A DNA stretch of 64,000 nt from Trichobilharzia regenti (taxonomy: Eukaryota > Platyhelminthes > Trematoda > Strigeidida > Schistosomatidae): contig OX235267.1 of assembly GCA_944472135.2 (NCBI GenBank), positions 42,478,779 to 42,542,778 on the forward strand, in the 5' to 3' direction. The notes under the pieces are model-generated. The model made no database searches. It saw only the letters and a list, made by a program, of their open reading frames with translations, and was not told the DNA's origin. Shown here in pieces: positions 1 through 9,065 of this stretch (positions within the stretch are counted from its first letter, which is position 1; each line of letters begins with the position of its first letter). The position numbers and the translations under genes are program-made.

Positions 1-400
1 ATGTGAAATGAATGAGAAGCAGTCAATAAGTGTTGATTTTGTATCCAGAGGCGCCCTACAAATGCTTTGCAATAAATGATGAACATATATTCCTTCGAAC
101 GATATTTCAATATCCTATTGGTTGTACCTACAATTTCTGCTGTCTCAACTTCAGAGGAACTTGTAGAGGCGGTGTGAAGTAGAGTCCAGAGAATTTTGTC
201 CGTTTAATGGAGGTCGGACATGCATTAAAAATGTTCGGGATGATGTAAGGAGAAGGGATGCGATGTAGATTGTGTACTTGATAGCCGACTGAAACCCTTG
301 AGCTGTCGATTGCATGATTCGATCACCCTTAAACGTTAGGTAGCTTAATAAGGCGGGTTTCTTTGTAATGGAAGCTGTCTTTTTTGACAAGTAGTCTATC
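1..400 (-). mobile_element. Penelope-like element fragment (GIY-YIG part)
   Basis: On the minus strand, 151-390 encodes a 79-residue stretch ending in LYKFL. The frame goes on, through stops, into residues resembling the GIY-YIG region of Penelope-like retroelements (a CRYNQ-like block, then SICRAPLDTKSTL). The order, a Leu/Ile-Tyr-Lys-Phe strand then a YIGR-like strand then a Trp/Leu-rich helix, is what Penelope C-termini show. It is decayed: there are in-frame stops right after LYKFL. No reverse transcriptase part is seen next to it and the left edge is cut by the window. Family assignment is by motif recognition only. Confidence 0.45.
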
Positions 401-1365
401 TTAGTTGCTAAAAAGCAGAATAGGTGCCTCGTAACTCATCGACGAATGTATGGTTTGTGCAAATGTTAGGGTTACTCATGGAGAACAAGTATTTCATCAG
501 AGAACATTTGTATTGAATAGGAGTCAAATAGCAGGAATGAAGGTATTGTCCACTAAATGTCTACTTTCGAAATATTGGTCGTCTTATTGTTCTGTCGTCC
601 CTCTTATTCATTGAAATATCTAGGAATCCAGTAATTGCCGAACAGTATTTTATTATTTTGAACCTTAGTAGTTGTCAAGCTGTACCCCAAGGAAACTATG
701 AAATAATATCTCGCAATTGTACTGTCCTCTTAATGCCTTATTGAAAATTTGAATAGTGTTTTAAATTCAGATTTATTTTATGTAATTCAATTATCCAGTC
801 ACCATCTAATTCCGCAGGTATGTATGTATGTGTTCGCCTACTCTTCTGGAACTAGGACTCGTCGGGAAACGTATGCCGCCAAGCACCGAGAGCACCTCTC
901 AGCTTACCTGCTGATGAACAAAGAAGCGTGTGAAGTCATTCATTCATCTATATTACAAAATATATGGTAGATAATGATCTCATAGCTTATGGTGCATACT
1001 TTAGCAAAGTCCGACAAAGTTTTCCGAAAGGGGCACGAGTACATTTGTTTTAAGTAATAGAATCTTCTTTATTCTGTGCTGTTGTTGTTCCGTTTGTTCC
1101 TCTTATCTTACTTAACTTTACGTTATCATATTTAAACTTTGTATTTTCTATTGACGACACTTCATTCATCATCTTATGGTATTTGAACATGACGAATTCG
1201 CATAATGTTCTTAATCTTCCTATGTCATCTATTTTACGCATATCTGTTGAACTTTGAGTTGATCTTTCTTCATTCATTCATATTTCTCATCACAATTTGT
1301 GATTTGTAATCATCTTACTCTGATAATATATGGAATTTTAACATTATGCATGTCACAAGGTCGAT
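401..1365. other. Unassigned AT-rich sequence
   Basis: No gene is recognised. A plus-strand open stretch at 749-970 contains an Arg/His-rich segment (RRETYAAKHREHLSAYLL) that reads like protein but matches no family I can name. It could be a decayed transposon fragment. The upstream JNK exons were looked for here and not found. Confidence 0.3.
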
Positions 1366-1367
1366 GT

Positions 1368-1620
1368 AGTCGCGCTAAAATCACAAATTGCTAGAAGTTA
1401 GAATTCATGCATTGGCCATTGAATCGGATCCCATTGGCTGGAATGATCTCTGACTTTGCCTTGTAAATGAATGGTTTCGGCTTCGAACTCCAGATGGTGA
1501 GTCCTAGACCAGGTCGAAATAGCTGTCTAGCACTCCCTGGTTATCAATGGTTCTCTAACTGATATCAATCCGTAGAGAAAGGTGAAATACTTCAAATTAA
1601 TCTACTGTGTAAAGTATCAT
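1368..1620 (+). mobile_element. tRNA-related SINE, hammerhead-carrying family (decayed copy)
   Basis: This plus-strand copy matches the better-preserved copies at 7330-7690 and 17120-17480. It has the leader AAAATCACAAATT..AGAAGTTAGAATTCATG, a tRNA-like part around 1425-1490, then a block ending GTCGAAATAGCTGTCTAGCACTCC that corresponds to the ribozyme-like part. The hammerhead core is mostly lost: only the second half, near GAAA, is recognisable. Confidence 0.55.
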
Positions 1621-1922
1621 TAGTCCTAAGACGATTAGTGTTTGCTGCCTTCTTATTTTATTTTAAAATGATAAATAATTGTTAATTACTTATGTTCTGT
1701 GCACTGTACTTAAGTTGAATAGTATTAGTAATCATCATGTGTAATTATTGTGTCGTATATACCGTGATAACTCTATGTGGTTAAAGGGGTTGATCTATTT
1801 CATTTCGATTTCAGTAGTATCTTCAATGTGGTTGCTTCAATGTTGAAGTACCTGGAATTAACGTAGGTAGTGTCTCCTGTTAGTCTGTGAATTAAAAAAT
1901 GAAAACGAAATATACGTCCGAC

Positions 1923-1930
1923 TATATATA

Positions 1931-2010
<80 letters not shown>
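1923..2010. repeat. (TA)n microsatellite
   Basis: Nearly pure TA dinucleotide repeat of about 88 bp with one early interruption. It directly touches the 5' end of the tRNA-like SINE that begins at about 2011. Confidence 0.95.
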
Positions 2011-2015
<5 letters not shown>

Positions 2016-2240
2016 GGCTCTGTGGTAGAATGCTCGCTAACCACACACACGCAGTCCCGATTCGATTCCCGACCGATGCTCTCCTAAACCTGGCTTAGTT
2101 AACTAATTGATGGTAAATTCGGAAAAGAGGAAGGTTGCCCTTGAGGTTAACAACACCGCCGCTACTGAAACTTCAAAAACTAGAAGTCCTATGCTCCACC
2201 GCTTGGAACATGAAGGGGAAAAGCTGAAGCATTAGTATTA
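2011..2240 (+). mobile_element. tRNA-derived SINE with RTE-like tail
   Basis: The head has an A-box-like TGTGGTAGAATGC (about 2021-2033) and a B-box-like GATTCGATTCC (2059-2069), spaced as in tRNA genes and tRNA-derived SINEs. The middle part (CTCCTAAACCT..CTTAGTTAAC) recurs at about 3310-3345. The 3' end, TATGCTCCACCGCTTGGAACATGA, resembles the 3' end of the RTE-like elements at 6172-6200 and 34781-34815, which suggests the SINE uses RTE machinery. It is not a functional tRNA gene: no cloverleaf closes at the acceptor stem. Confidence 0.65.
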
Positions 2241-2394
2241 GCTCTATATCTTTTCGATTCATATAAGCATGACAATACAAAACATGTCTGAAGGAGACAC
2301 TATATCCACTGCTTTATCTCGGTAACACTTGTTCACTGTCTAAGTTTGTGAGTAGAACGATGGCCAAACGAAAACTTGAAATCTGTCCGTAAGA

Positions 2395-2720
2395 CCTTTG
2401 ACAAATAGTCTGAACCATGTAGGGGTGTGTGTGTGTGTGTAGACTACGCAATTGGGGCCGTCGGGATTCTAAGAACCGATGGCTGAGGACTGTTGGTGAT
2501 ATGGCTCAAGGTCGTTCTCAGTAGAAAAGATTCATCCACTGTTTGTGTTCCCCCATATCCAATGAAATCCATGTTAATATTCTTCCTTTCTCCCTCACAT
2601 TTCTGCTTATTATCGTCCTTTTGAATCTCTTTATTTGTCTCTTTTGGCTTTCTTTTGTGTGCTGCATGAAGTATAGCAACTCGAACTTCTGTTGAAACTA
2701 GTCAGCCAGGCGGTCAGTTG
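2395..2720 (+). mobile_element. RTE-like LINE, 3'-end fragment (group 2)
   Basis: Matches the end of the longer group-2 copies at 10970-11775 and 26045-27020. It shares the ACAAATAGTCTGAACCATG start, the GGGATTCTAAGAACCGATGG block, the GATATGGCTCAAGGTCGTTCTCAG block and the AACTCGAACT..GTTGAAAC terminal region. A TG repeat (about 2425-2440) has expanded inside it. It is 5'-truncated, and only the C-terminal end of the ORF and the 3' UTR remain. Confidence 0.65.
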
Positions 2721-2764
2721 TGAACTTGGGGGGGGGGTTGCTAGTCTAACATTCTCTCTTCACC

Positions 2765-2885
2765 TCACATGACCTACTATCGGCTAAGCAAGGTCTGGGA
2801 GTAAGTCGGCCGAGAATCGAACGCTTGACCAGCTGCGTCGTTGGCAGGCATTCCACCACTGAACCGTCGACTCCGCCGTTTAGAA
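2765..2885 (-). mobile_element. tRNA-like SINE head (truncated)
   Basis: On the minus strand the sequence carries an A-box-like TGGTGGAATGCC followed about 35 bases later by a B-box-like GTTCGATTCTC, then the TTACTCCCAGACCTTGCTTAGCC segment shared with the SINEs at 3240 and 32680. The RTE-like tail is not visible, so this copy is partial. Confidence 0.55.
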
Positions 2886-3234
2886 AATACACTAATATAT
2901 GGTAATGAAAATTGAAAACCGGCAACCAAACAAAGATATTTTACGCGATATTGTGGCATTTACAATTATTCCATTTTTGTAGTGAATCTTAGTGTAAAAT
3001 ATAATCTAGAAAGTGGTAAAACTTCAATCACACTTCGTGTGTGTGTGTGTTGTTTGATCATGCTATCATGATGCTTTCACGGAACACACACACTGTTTTA
3101 AAGTTCAGGCGTTATCTGAATAAATCACGCTTCTCTTAGCTGTTTTGATCAAAATATTGATGACCACGCTGTGATATTTCATTTCATTTTCTCCATTTTG
3201 GTATAAACATCTTTTACGCTGTACTAATTAACTG

Positions 3235-3475
3235 ATGTACCCGGTGCATCGGTGTTTTGGCGGCAGAACTCTTGCCAACAAGTACGCACGTGGTCCGGTG
3301 GTTGATCTTCGGCCAATGCACTCCTAAACCTTGCTAAGCCTAGTGATGAGGGAAGGTTGAGCGTGAGGCTAGCAGTCATCCACCCAGTAAAAATAAAAAA
3401 CCACTACTACCGAAACCTCAGTGCTCAAGTCTAGAGCCTTATGTTCCACTGGGAACGTAAAGGAATGAGATTTTA
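3235..3475 (+). mobile_element. tRNA-derived SINE with RTE-like tail (decayed)
   Basis: The head is degenerate but the body (CACTCCTAAACCTTGCTAAGCC) and the tail (CCTTATGTTCCACTGGGAACGT at about 3438-3460) are clear. The tail is the same 3' sequence that ends the RTE-like copies at 6172-6200 and 34781-34815. It has the same layout as the SINE at 2011-2240. Confidence 0.6.
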
Positions 3476-3597
3476 AAAAATAAATGAACTGACGTACCCA
3501 CTTGGACTTACATTTAATGTTTATTTTCATTTGTATATATACATATTGTCTAACGTCAACTTACAATCTATAAGTATGCAGTATATCTCTCTTAATT

Positions 3598-3830
3598 ATA
3601 GTATTATTATTCACTTGGGATCCGAGTGGAACATACAACGTCAACAAAACACCTGCAGCTGGCTCTACGATCGCCTCCATATCAACCTCAAAGCGACGCC
3701 TAACTCGTAGGTTTACACTCGGGTTCCACTTGAGTGGTGACCTGGTGCGGGGCTTCACCCGACGGTCTCCTCAGCGTGTGTCCAATCCATCTTTACTTTC
3801 TTCGGGATATTTGTTAAGCAATAGGTTCTC
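3598..3830 (-). mobile_element. RTE-like LINE, 3'-end fragment (group 1)
   Basis: On the minus strand this ends in a conserved tail (GTTCCACTCGGATCCCAAGTG then an AAT-rich tract at 3600-3612). The reversed tail and the CCACTCAAGTGGAACCCGAG segment match the C-terminal end of the group-1 RTE ORF seen at 5990-6215 and 34600-34825. Only the last about 230 bp is present. Confidence 0.6.
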
Positions 3831-3959
3831 CTAATACATTTGTTAAACTTGGGCACTGCGATGGTAGGATGTAATTCCATTAAATAATTTTTTTAGTGGA
3901 TATATTACACACACAGAGTGGAACAGTATGATTTACTGGATGATGTTGCGAACACAATT

Positions 3960-4495
3960 TTATTGGTTATAGGAGTGATTGTGAGCTGACATCAGTTATA
4001 GAACCATTGGAAAACCTGCCTTGTAGGTCACACTTGGTTGTGTAAAGGCTAGAGCTGCACTCTCAAACAAAAGGCCGAGCGATGCTGGGGACATCACTCG
4101 TACCCAATTCCCATGAAACTTTATGGTTCATGAAGCCGGCTCATCCTCCTGTAGGAGATAGCCGAAGTAAAGTAAGTAAGTAAAAACCTAGGAGTACTGG
4201 GCAGCTGTTTCGTCCTACTTTTGGCCTCTTCGTCAGCACGCGCTCACCGGGATTCGGACCCAGGACCTTCAGATTACGGGGCGAGATCGGAAACCACTGA
4301 GTCACTGGGACCTGACCTAATGGTCCATGAATTCCAACTTCTCACAATTCGTGATTCATGTTTGGCGCAACCGCCAGCCAATGTCACGGGACAAGAACTG
4401 TCCTCTTGTCTGACTTGGTATAGACGTCGCTGGTTACGAGTATTCACCAGAAAACCCCAGGTAGCTTCCTATATAGTGCATCAGGTTTGCTAATT
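3960..4495 (-). mobile_element. tRNA-related SINE with hammerhead-like block, interrupted by an insertion
   Basis: Minus-strand copy of the hammerhead-carrying SINE. The order on that strand is leader (4495-4320), tRNA-like part (about 4320-4245), ribozyme-like block (4207-4236) and a 3' portion (4010-3960). The ribozyme core reads CTGACGA at 4230-4236 and GAAAC at 4207-4211, with one substitution in the invariant CTGATGA. The SINE is split at 4018-4189 by a separate insertion. Confidence 0.65.
4018..4189 (+). mobile_element. Small insertion with AAGT-type tail and a 7-bp target duplication
   Basis: Inside the SINE, the heptamer AAAACCT occurs at 4011-4017 and again at 4183-4189, bracketing about 165 bp that is absent from the uninterrupted SINE at 7330-7690. 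The insert ends in GTAAAGTAAGTAAGTAAAA, a short AAGT tail, as expected for a retroposed element in plus orientation. Its family is not recognised. Confidence 0.5.
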
Positions 4496-4748
4496 GATGT
4501 CAATCATGTACCCAATGAAATTTGTGGAAACCAGCACTTGAAAATTGTATTGTTCATAATCATATCGTTTGTAACTGCACTAAACTTGATTTATTTTTCA
4601 TAGTTCTCACCCTTTTTCCTATTTGTTGTAATGATGTTAGAATTTTCCAGTGTTGAGTTTCATATTCCTATTGGACTTATTCTCATTTGAGACTTTCTAA
4701 TTTCCCTGTATGTCGTTGTTTTTCTATCCCCCACCCCCTACATTTTAG

Positions 4749-4964
<216 letters not shown>

Positions 4965-5134
4965 TAGGATGATTTGTGCTGTTTTTTTTAAAAATTTTTT
5001 CATAATTTTTTTCACATTTAAGTTATGTGTGTTTCACCATTCCATGCTATTTTACGACTTGCTTTGTATAACTGCAACTCATTTGCACAGACAATAAATT
5101 AGTTCCTCAAGTACACGAATAGAATGTGAGGTTA

Positions 5135-6215
5135 ATAATAATAATATTCCATTAGGCTACAAGCGAAACAGCGGAAAACTCAGCTAGTCGTTCGAAGTGA
5201 ATACAGGAATAAGGCAAGGCTGCTTGCCTGTTATCACCCACGATGATATTCTTAATTGTAGTGGACTGGATTATGCGGAAGACAGTGAACGGGGGGAGTG
5301 AGAAGAGAGGAATACACTGGACGACTAATAAGAAGACTCTAGAAGATCTGGACTTCGCGTGTGGATGATATATGTTTAATGTCACACAAACTCGAAGACT
5401 TACAGGCGAAGAGCATCAAAGTGGCATAAGTGGCTGGCATGCAGCGAAGACAGGACTCCAGGTGAACATAGAGAAGATGGGGGCGATGAAAGTAACCAAC
5501 CAATAGCAGCAGCAGTAGCAACAACCAGCACCAGTCACCATCAACGGGAGAGATTTAACAGAGGTTACCTCCTTCATTTATCTGGCTAGGAAGCATCGTT
5601 TCAACTACAGGCACCCGGAATGGATGAAGATGTCAAAGCCAGTCAGAATCGTAAAGGCAAGATACGCCTTCATCAGACTGAAACAAGTTTGGAAATCTTC
5701 TGCACTCCGCCTCAGCATAAGGAATAAGATCTGGATTTTCAACACCAATATGAAGTCGGCACTTCTATATACGGGTCAGAAACTCGGGGTGTCATGAAAA
5801 AGATTTCCAACAGGTTGCAGACCTTTATCAATAGATACCGAAGATCAAATGGCCAGTCGGACAGAAAGAATTAGTAACAAGAAACTCTGACTGGAAACAA
5901 ACCAACCAAGAATCGATTGCTCACCGAATATGTATGAGAAAATGGAGATGGATGGATTGGGCATAGATTGACAAGGTCATCGAATAACATTGCGCTCAAT
6001 GCAGGCCATCACTCGAGTGGAATCCAAACGCGAAGCAACGAGTGGGTCGTCCTAGGGTGAGATGGAGGAGGTCGTGCGAGTTGAAGGAGATGAGAGATTA
6101 TGGTCAATCGTGGACCCTTGTGGAGAGGATAGCAGTAAGTAGAAGAAAGTGGAAATGTATTGTTGAAGCTTTATGTTCCACTTAGAACCCAAGGGAATAG
6201 TAATAATAATAATAA
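5135..6215 (+). mobile_element. RTE-like LINE (group 1), RT fragment and 3' end
   Basis: A decayed copy in the first large JNK intron. Translation with frame breaks gives an RT block (NTGIRQGCL, followed by Asp/Tyr-rich remains of the YADD region at about 5265-5280), a palm-to-thumb part with LEDLQAKS and CLMSHK at about 5370-5410, and the C-terminal DRWIGHTL-type region near 5945-5975. It ends with the group-1 tail TATGTTCCACTTAGAACCC and an AAT tract (6202-6216). The copy at 33150-34825 is the best comparison. 5'-truncated, with many stops. Confidence 0.75.
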
Positions 6216-6450
6216 CAAGTGGAACATACGGCTTCAACAGCACATCTCTATCTCTTGTTCTCTGGAGTCTTTTTTAGCCGGCTGCGCATGATAGCCCATC
6301 AGCTTTCATTTACTCGATGTCACCCTCGAACACCTAACTCGTTGCTTCCTATTCGGATTCCAGTTGATGAAGGCCTTGTGTGTGTGTGTGTTATGTTACT
6401 CCTCCATTCCATTTCCCTCGGTATATTTGTTGGGCAATAGGTTCTTGGTC
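6216..6450 (-). mobile_element. RTE-like LINE 3'-end fragment (group 1), tail-to-tail with its neighbour
   Basis: Begins right at the AAT tract that ends the plus-strand copy. On the minus strand it finishes with the same GTTCCACTTG tail preceded by the CTGTTGAAGCCGTA segment. The upstream part (about 6300-6370) matches the C-terminal ORF end of the group-1 elements. A short TG run sits at about 6380-6392. Arranged 3' end to 3' end with 5135-6215. Confidence 0.6.
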
Positions 6451-6639
6451 GGTTTGTTGCGAGTTCTTTGTTGCTGAAACAGCAGAATCCCACCCTCGGC
6501 TGCACCTGGTGGTTTATGGCGGCGATTTGAAGCTTAGAATAACTAGTTCGAGTGATGCTGATGATTACTGCCTCCTTATCTCTAGACTTTACGTTCTAAC
6601 ATAGCCTTACTCTTGCTATCTGATTACATTTACCTTTAT

Positions 6640-7325
6640 ATATATACATCCAATGTAACTGACTCCAAAAGAGCAGCCAAACTGATGGATACACATAGGA
6701 GACGAAAAATTAGATAGTTTTATCCTTAAATCCCGAACGTAAAATTGGAGTGGTTGATTGTGAAGAGACAGAGTACTTCTGCGGCATCGAATTTTCCTTT
6801 TACTTCATTTTTAGGCGTTAAGTTATTATTTCACTGATGTTATCATCACCATGGAACTACATTTTTAAGGACAAGATCTTCTTCGGAGCTGTTGATGCAT
6901 TAGTTTTCATTGGCTTCAAATGCATTTTCCACATTCAATAAACTTGTCTGGATAACTATTTTCACTCAGTAATTATCTAATAATCTCGAGTTCTTCTTTA
7001 AGATAGTCATTAGGGCAGATTGCTCTAGATCTCTGTGGACCAAACACTATTAAATTGCGTTTATATATTAAAGATACGAAGCCGAACAAAGGGGATTACT
7101 GACCAGTCCATGTGAGTTATCTTCACATACTCATTCTTTCCGTAGTCATAATGACGTCTGGAGGACGAAATTTCTGCATGGTAAAATTTATTTCAAGATA
7201 CACATCGTTAAATTTGTCAAAGATATCCTTTGCTTCATTCTCTATTCTTCATAATTAGAAAGGGATATCATCCATGTAACAACAATCGAATTCTAGTTCA
7301 ATAATTACACCTTTCAAGTGTTGGT
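6640..7325 (-). mobile_element. Penelope-like element fragment (RT to GIY-YIG start)
   Basis: On the minus strand, about 7300-7260 encodes an RT catalytic palm motif Tyr-Met-Asp-Asp (CYMDDIPF). About 7230-7140 gives AKDIFDKFNDVYLEINFTMQ, and near 6680-6645 the sequence aligns base by base with the SCGVSYIG strand of the Penelope GIY-YIG domain found at 9300-9350. So RT palm, thumb and the beginning of the endonuclease are present in order but with frame breaks. Related to the copy at 21860-22280. Confidence 0.6.
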
Positions 7326-7329
7326 TTGT

Positions 7330-7690
7330 AGGGATTTGATTGGTTATCGGATGTCATCATGAGCTGATCATTGGAAAACCTTGGAGTACTAGACAGCTGT
7401 TTCGTCCTAATGTGGGACTCTTCATCAGTACGAACCCACCGAGATTCGAACCCAGGACCCTCTGGTTACAAGGCGAGCTCGTGTACCATTAAGCCACTGG
7501 GACCCGATCCAATGGCCCATGAGTTCTAACTTCTGCCAATTCACGATATAGCGCAACCCCTAGCCAATGTCTTCGGCGAGTATTTGTCCTCACAGCCGAT
7601 CTGCTGCACCCTACTGGTCACGACTTTTCACTAAAACCCCAGGTAACTGCCTACCTGAATAGGGCAAGTCGCTAGTGAGCATCTTATTGG
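7330..7690 (-). mobile_element. tRNA-related SINE carrying a hammerhead-ribozyme-like block (best copy)
   Basis: The most complete copy. Reading the minus strand: a leader containing TGGGGTTTTAGTGAAAAGTCGT, the segment AGAAGTTAGAACTCATGGGC, a tRNA-like part with A-box-like TGGCTTAATGG and B-box-like GGTTCGAATCTC, the hammerhead-like block (7399-7428), then CAGCTGTCTAGTACTCC and a 3' region. tRNA-derived promoter plus hammerhead is the layout of the schistosome Sm-alpha repeat family, which this closely resembles. Lies in the first JNK intron, antisense to it. Other copies: 1368, 3960, 16155, 17035, 17120, 22760 and 25030. Confidence 0.75.
7385..7440 (-). ncRNA. Hammerhead-ribozyme-like motif (probably altered core)
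   Basis: On the minus strand, the conserved CTGATGA (7428-7422) and GAAAC (7403-7399) bracket a stem II of GTCC/GGAC with a short loop. In the canonical schistosome hammerhead, stem II starts directly after CTGATGA. Here three extra bases (AGA) stand between them. The same insertion occurs in other copies, so this subfamily may be inactive or may use a non-standard core. No cleavage claim is made. Confidence 0.5.
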
Positions 7691-7970
7691 TATTCTAGTA
7701 TTGGTTGCCCTGTCAAGAGTCTATTCTGTCATTTTGTAAGGGAAATGCCAGCTAGTATATTGGTCTAAGTGAGACCCCATAGCAACACCAGTTTGTCTGT
7801 AGAATATTGTTAATAATATTGTTAATTATTCATCATCGATAAATTACACTTCATTTCATTTCAAAAGTGCTAGAATGAAAGAGATAATATGCATTAATAT
7901 AACACTTGACTAATTAAATATCAGATAAATTAAGGAAAATAACACCGAGTTTATGAATTTATAGGTTTGA
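7691..7970. other. Unassigned intronic sequence
   Basis: AT-rich, with no coding stretch or repeat that I recognise. It lies between the SINE and the Penelope-like group. Confidence 0.4.
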
Positions 7971-8070
7971 ACGGCAGGTCAAGGCATCAGTAGTGGTTGA
8001 CTGGACCTGTTCCTTCTGCCTGCACAGCTCCGGAGGATTTAAGCGAATTGCAGTGGTTCATGAATAATCC
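7971..8070 (-). mobile_element. Penelope-like element C-terminal scrap
   Basis: The minus strand encodes LNPPELCRQKEQVQ, which aligns with LEKPELCIQKRITQ at the C-terminus of the neighbouring Penelope-like fragment (8371-8625). Only the last about 25 codons are visible. Confidence 0.5.
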
Positions 8071-8087
8071 CCATCCAGACATTGATT

Positions 8088-8345
8088 GAAAACAAAACAC
8101 GTAGTTCAGCCAAGAGTCTCTTTTCGGCGACGAATTCGTTTTCTTAACTGTACAATCGCAAATATATTTGTATATGAGTTATTTTGTATGTATATGTACA
8201 TTAAGCTTGTCAAACACAAATACAATTGGTTATGGTTATTTTTACTAGACAGGTGAAAATTAGTAGGGAATACGAAATTACGTAAAAGTTCTAAATGATC
8301 ACAAGAATTGTAAGCAATTAAAGAAACAGACAAGCAAACAAAATC
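8088..8345. repeat. Left arm of a long imperfect inverted repeat
   Basis: 8092-8345 is the reverse complement of 8626-9062 (examples: CACGTAGTTCAGC, TAACTGTACAATCGC, TTGGTTATGGTTATTTT, ACGAAATTACGTAA, AAGTCATCAAAAATC in matching order). The right arm has about 190 extra bases in the middle. Neither arm codes for anything recognisable. The arms bracket a Penelope-like endonuclease fragment. Confidence 0.8.
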
Positions 8346-8370
8346 AAGTCATCAAAAATCAACAAAGTTG

Positions 8371-8625
8371 TTACCATGATAGTAGAAGTGGTTGAGTTAT
8401 TCTCTTTTGTATGCACAGCTCCGGTTTTTCTAAGTGAATGTCCAGAGCTTCAGCAATACAAAGAAGACGAAACTGTATTACCTTTGGGAGGTTATTTTTG
8501 TCTCTGTAAATTACATTAAGGCGGGAGGCGTTTGTTGAGATGGGATGATCAGTGTTAACCAGGCGTTGTTCAATTATCGCACTCCTTATAGCACCACTAT
8601 TGCCTTTACGCAACCATGCTGGATT
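8371..8625 (-). mobile_element. Penelope-like element, C-terminal GIY-YIG region
   Basis: An 80-residue open frame (8613-8371), extended upstream by PAWL, reads as the C-terminal part of a Penelope-like protein: PAWLRKGN, SAIIEQRLVNTDHPI, FRLLCIAEALDIHL and KPELCIQK. The reverse transcriptase part is absent. It sits exactly between the two arms of a long inverted repeat, so the arms may be the element's own flanking sequence. Confidence 0.7.
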
Positions 8626-9065
8626 TTTGATGACTTAATTTTGTTTGTTTGCCTGTCTCTTTAATTGTTTATAATTCTTTTATTCATTTAGAAATATTAC
8701 GTAATTTCGTATTCTCTGCTTTGTTCCTGTGTGTATCCTGAGTAAAACTCAATCATCAAACTATCCATGTTATTACATAACTTCTTTTTAACAACTGTTT
8801 GTGACAGCTCACCACCTTTGTTGTTATCCTAGTTTCATTAACACCCAATTTTCTTGACTATTTTAGTATTACGTAACTCCACCCAAAAATGACTAATTTA
8901 CACCTGTTTAGTTAAAATAACCATAACCAACTGTATTTTTGTTTGACAAAATTTATGTACACATGCATACAAAATAACACATGTATATTTGCGATTGTAC
9001 AGTTAAGCAAATGAATTCGTTGCCGAAAAGAGACTCTTTGCTGAACTACGTGTTTTGTTTTCATT
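8626..9065. repeat. Right arm of a long imperfect inverted repeat
   Basis: Reverse-complement partner of 8088-8345, interrupted by about 190 bp (about 8690-8880) absent from the left arm. The outer ends (AAAACAAAACACGTAGTTC) are nearly identical between arms. Confidence 0.8.

Noticed and set aside
749..970. Open frame with an Arg/His-rich segment as a possible upstream JNK exon
   Set aside because: No match to the Gly-rich loop, VAIKK or other N-lobe motifs. No good splice context.
1858..2087. Tyr/Ile repeat ORFs on both strands
   Set aside because: They are translations of the TA microsatellite and have no coding meaning.
2011..2090. Functional tRNA gene
   Set aside because: A- and B-box-like sequences are present but acceptor and T stems do not pair. 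The body and tail identify a SINE.
4221..4493. 90-codon plus-strand ORF
   Set aside because: Lies antisense within the tRNA-related SINE, whose other copies do not keep the frame open.
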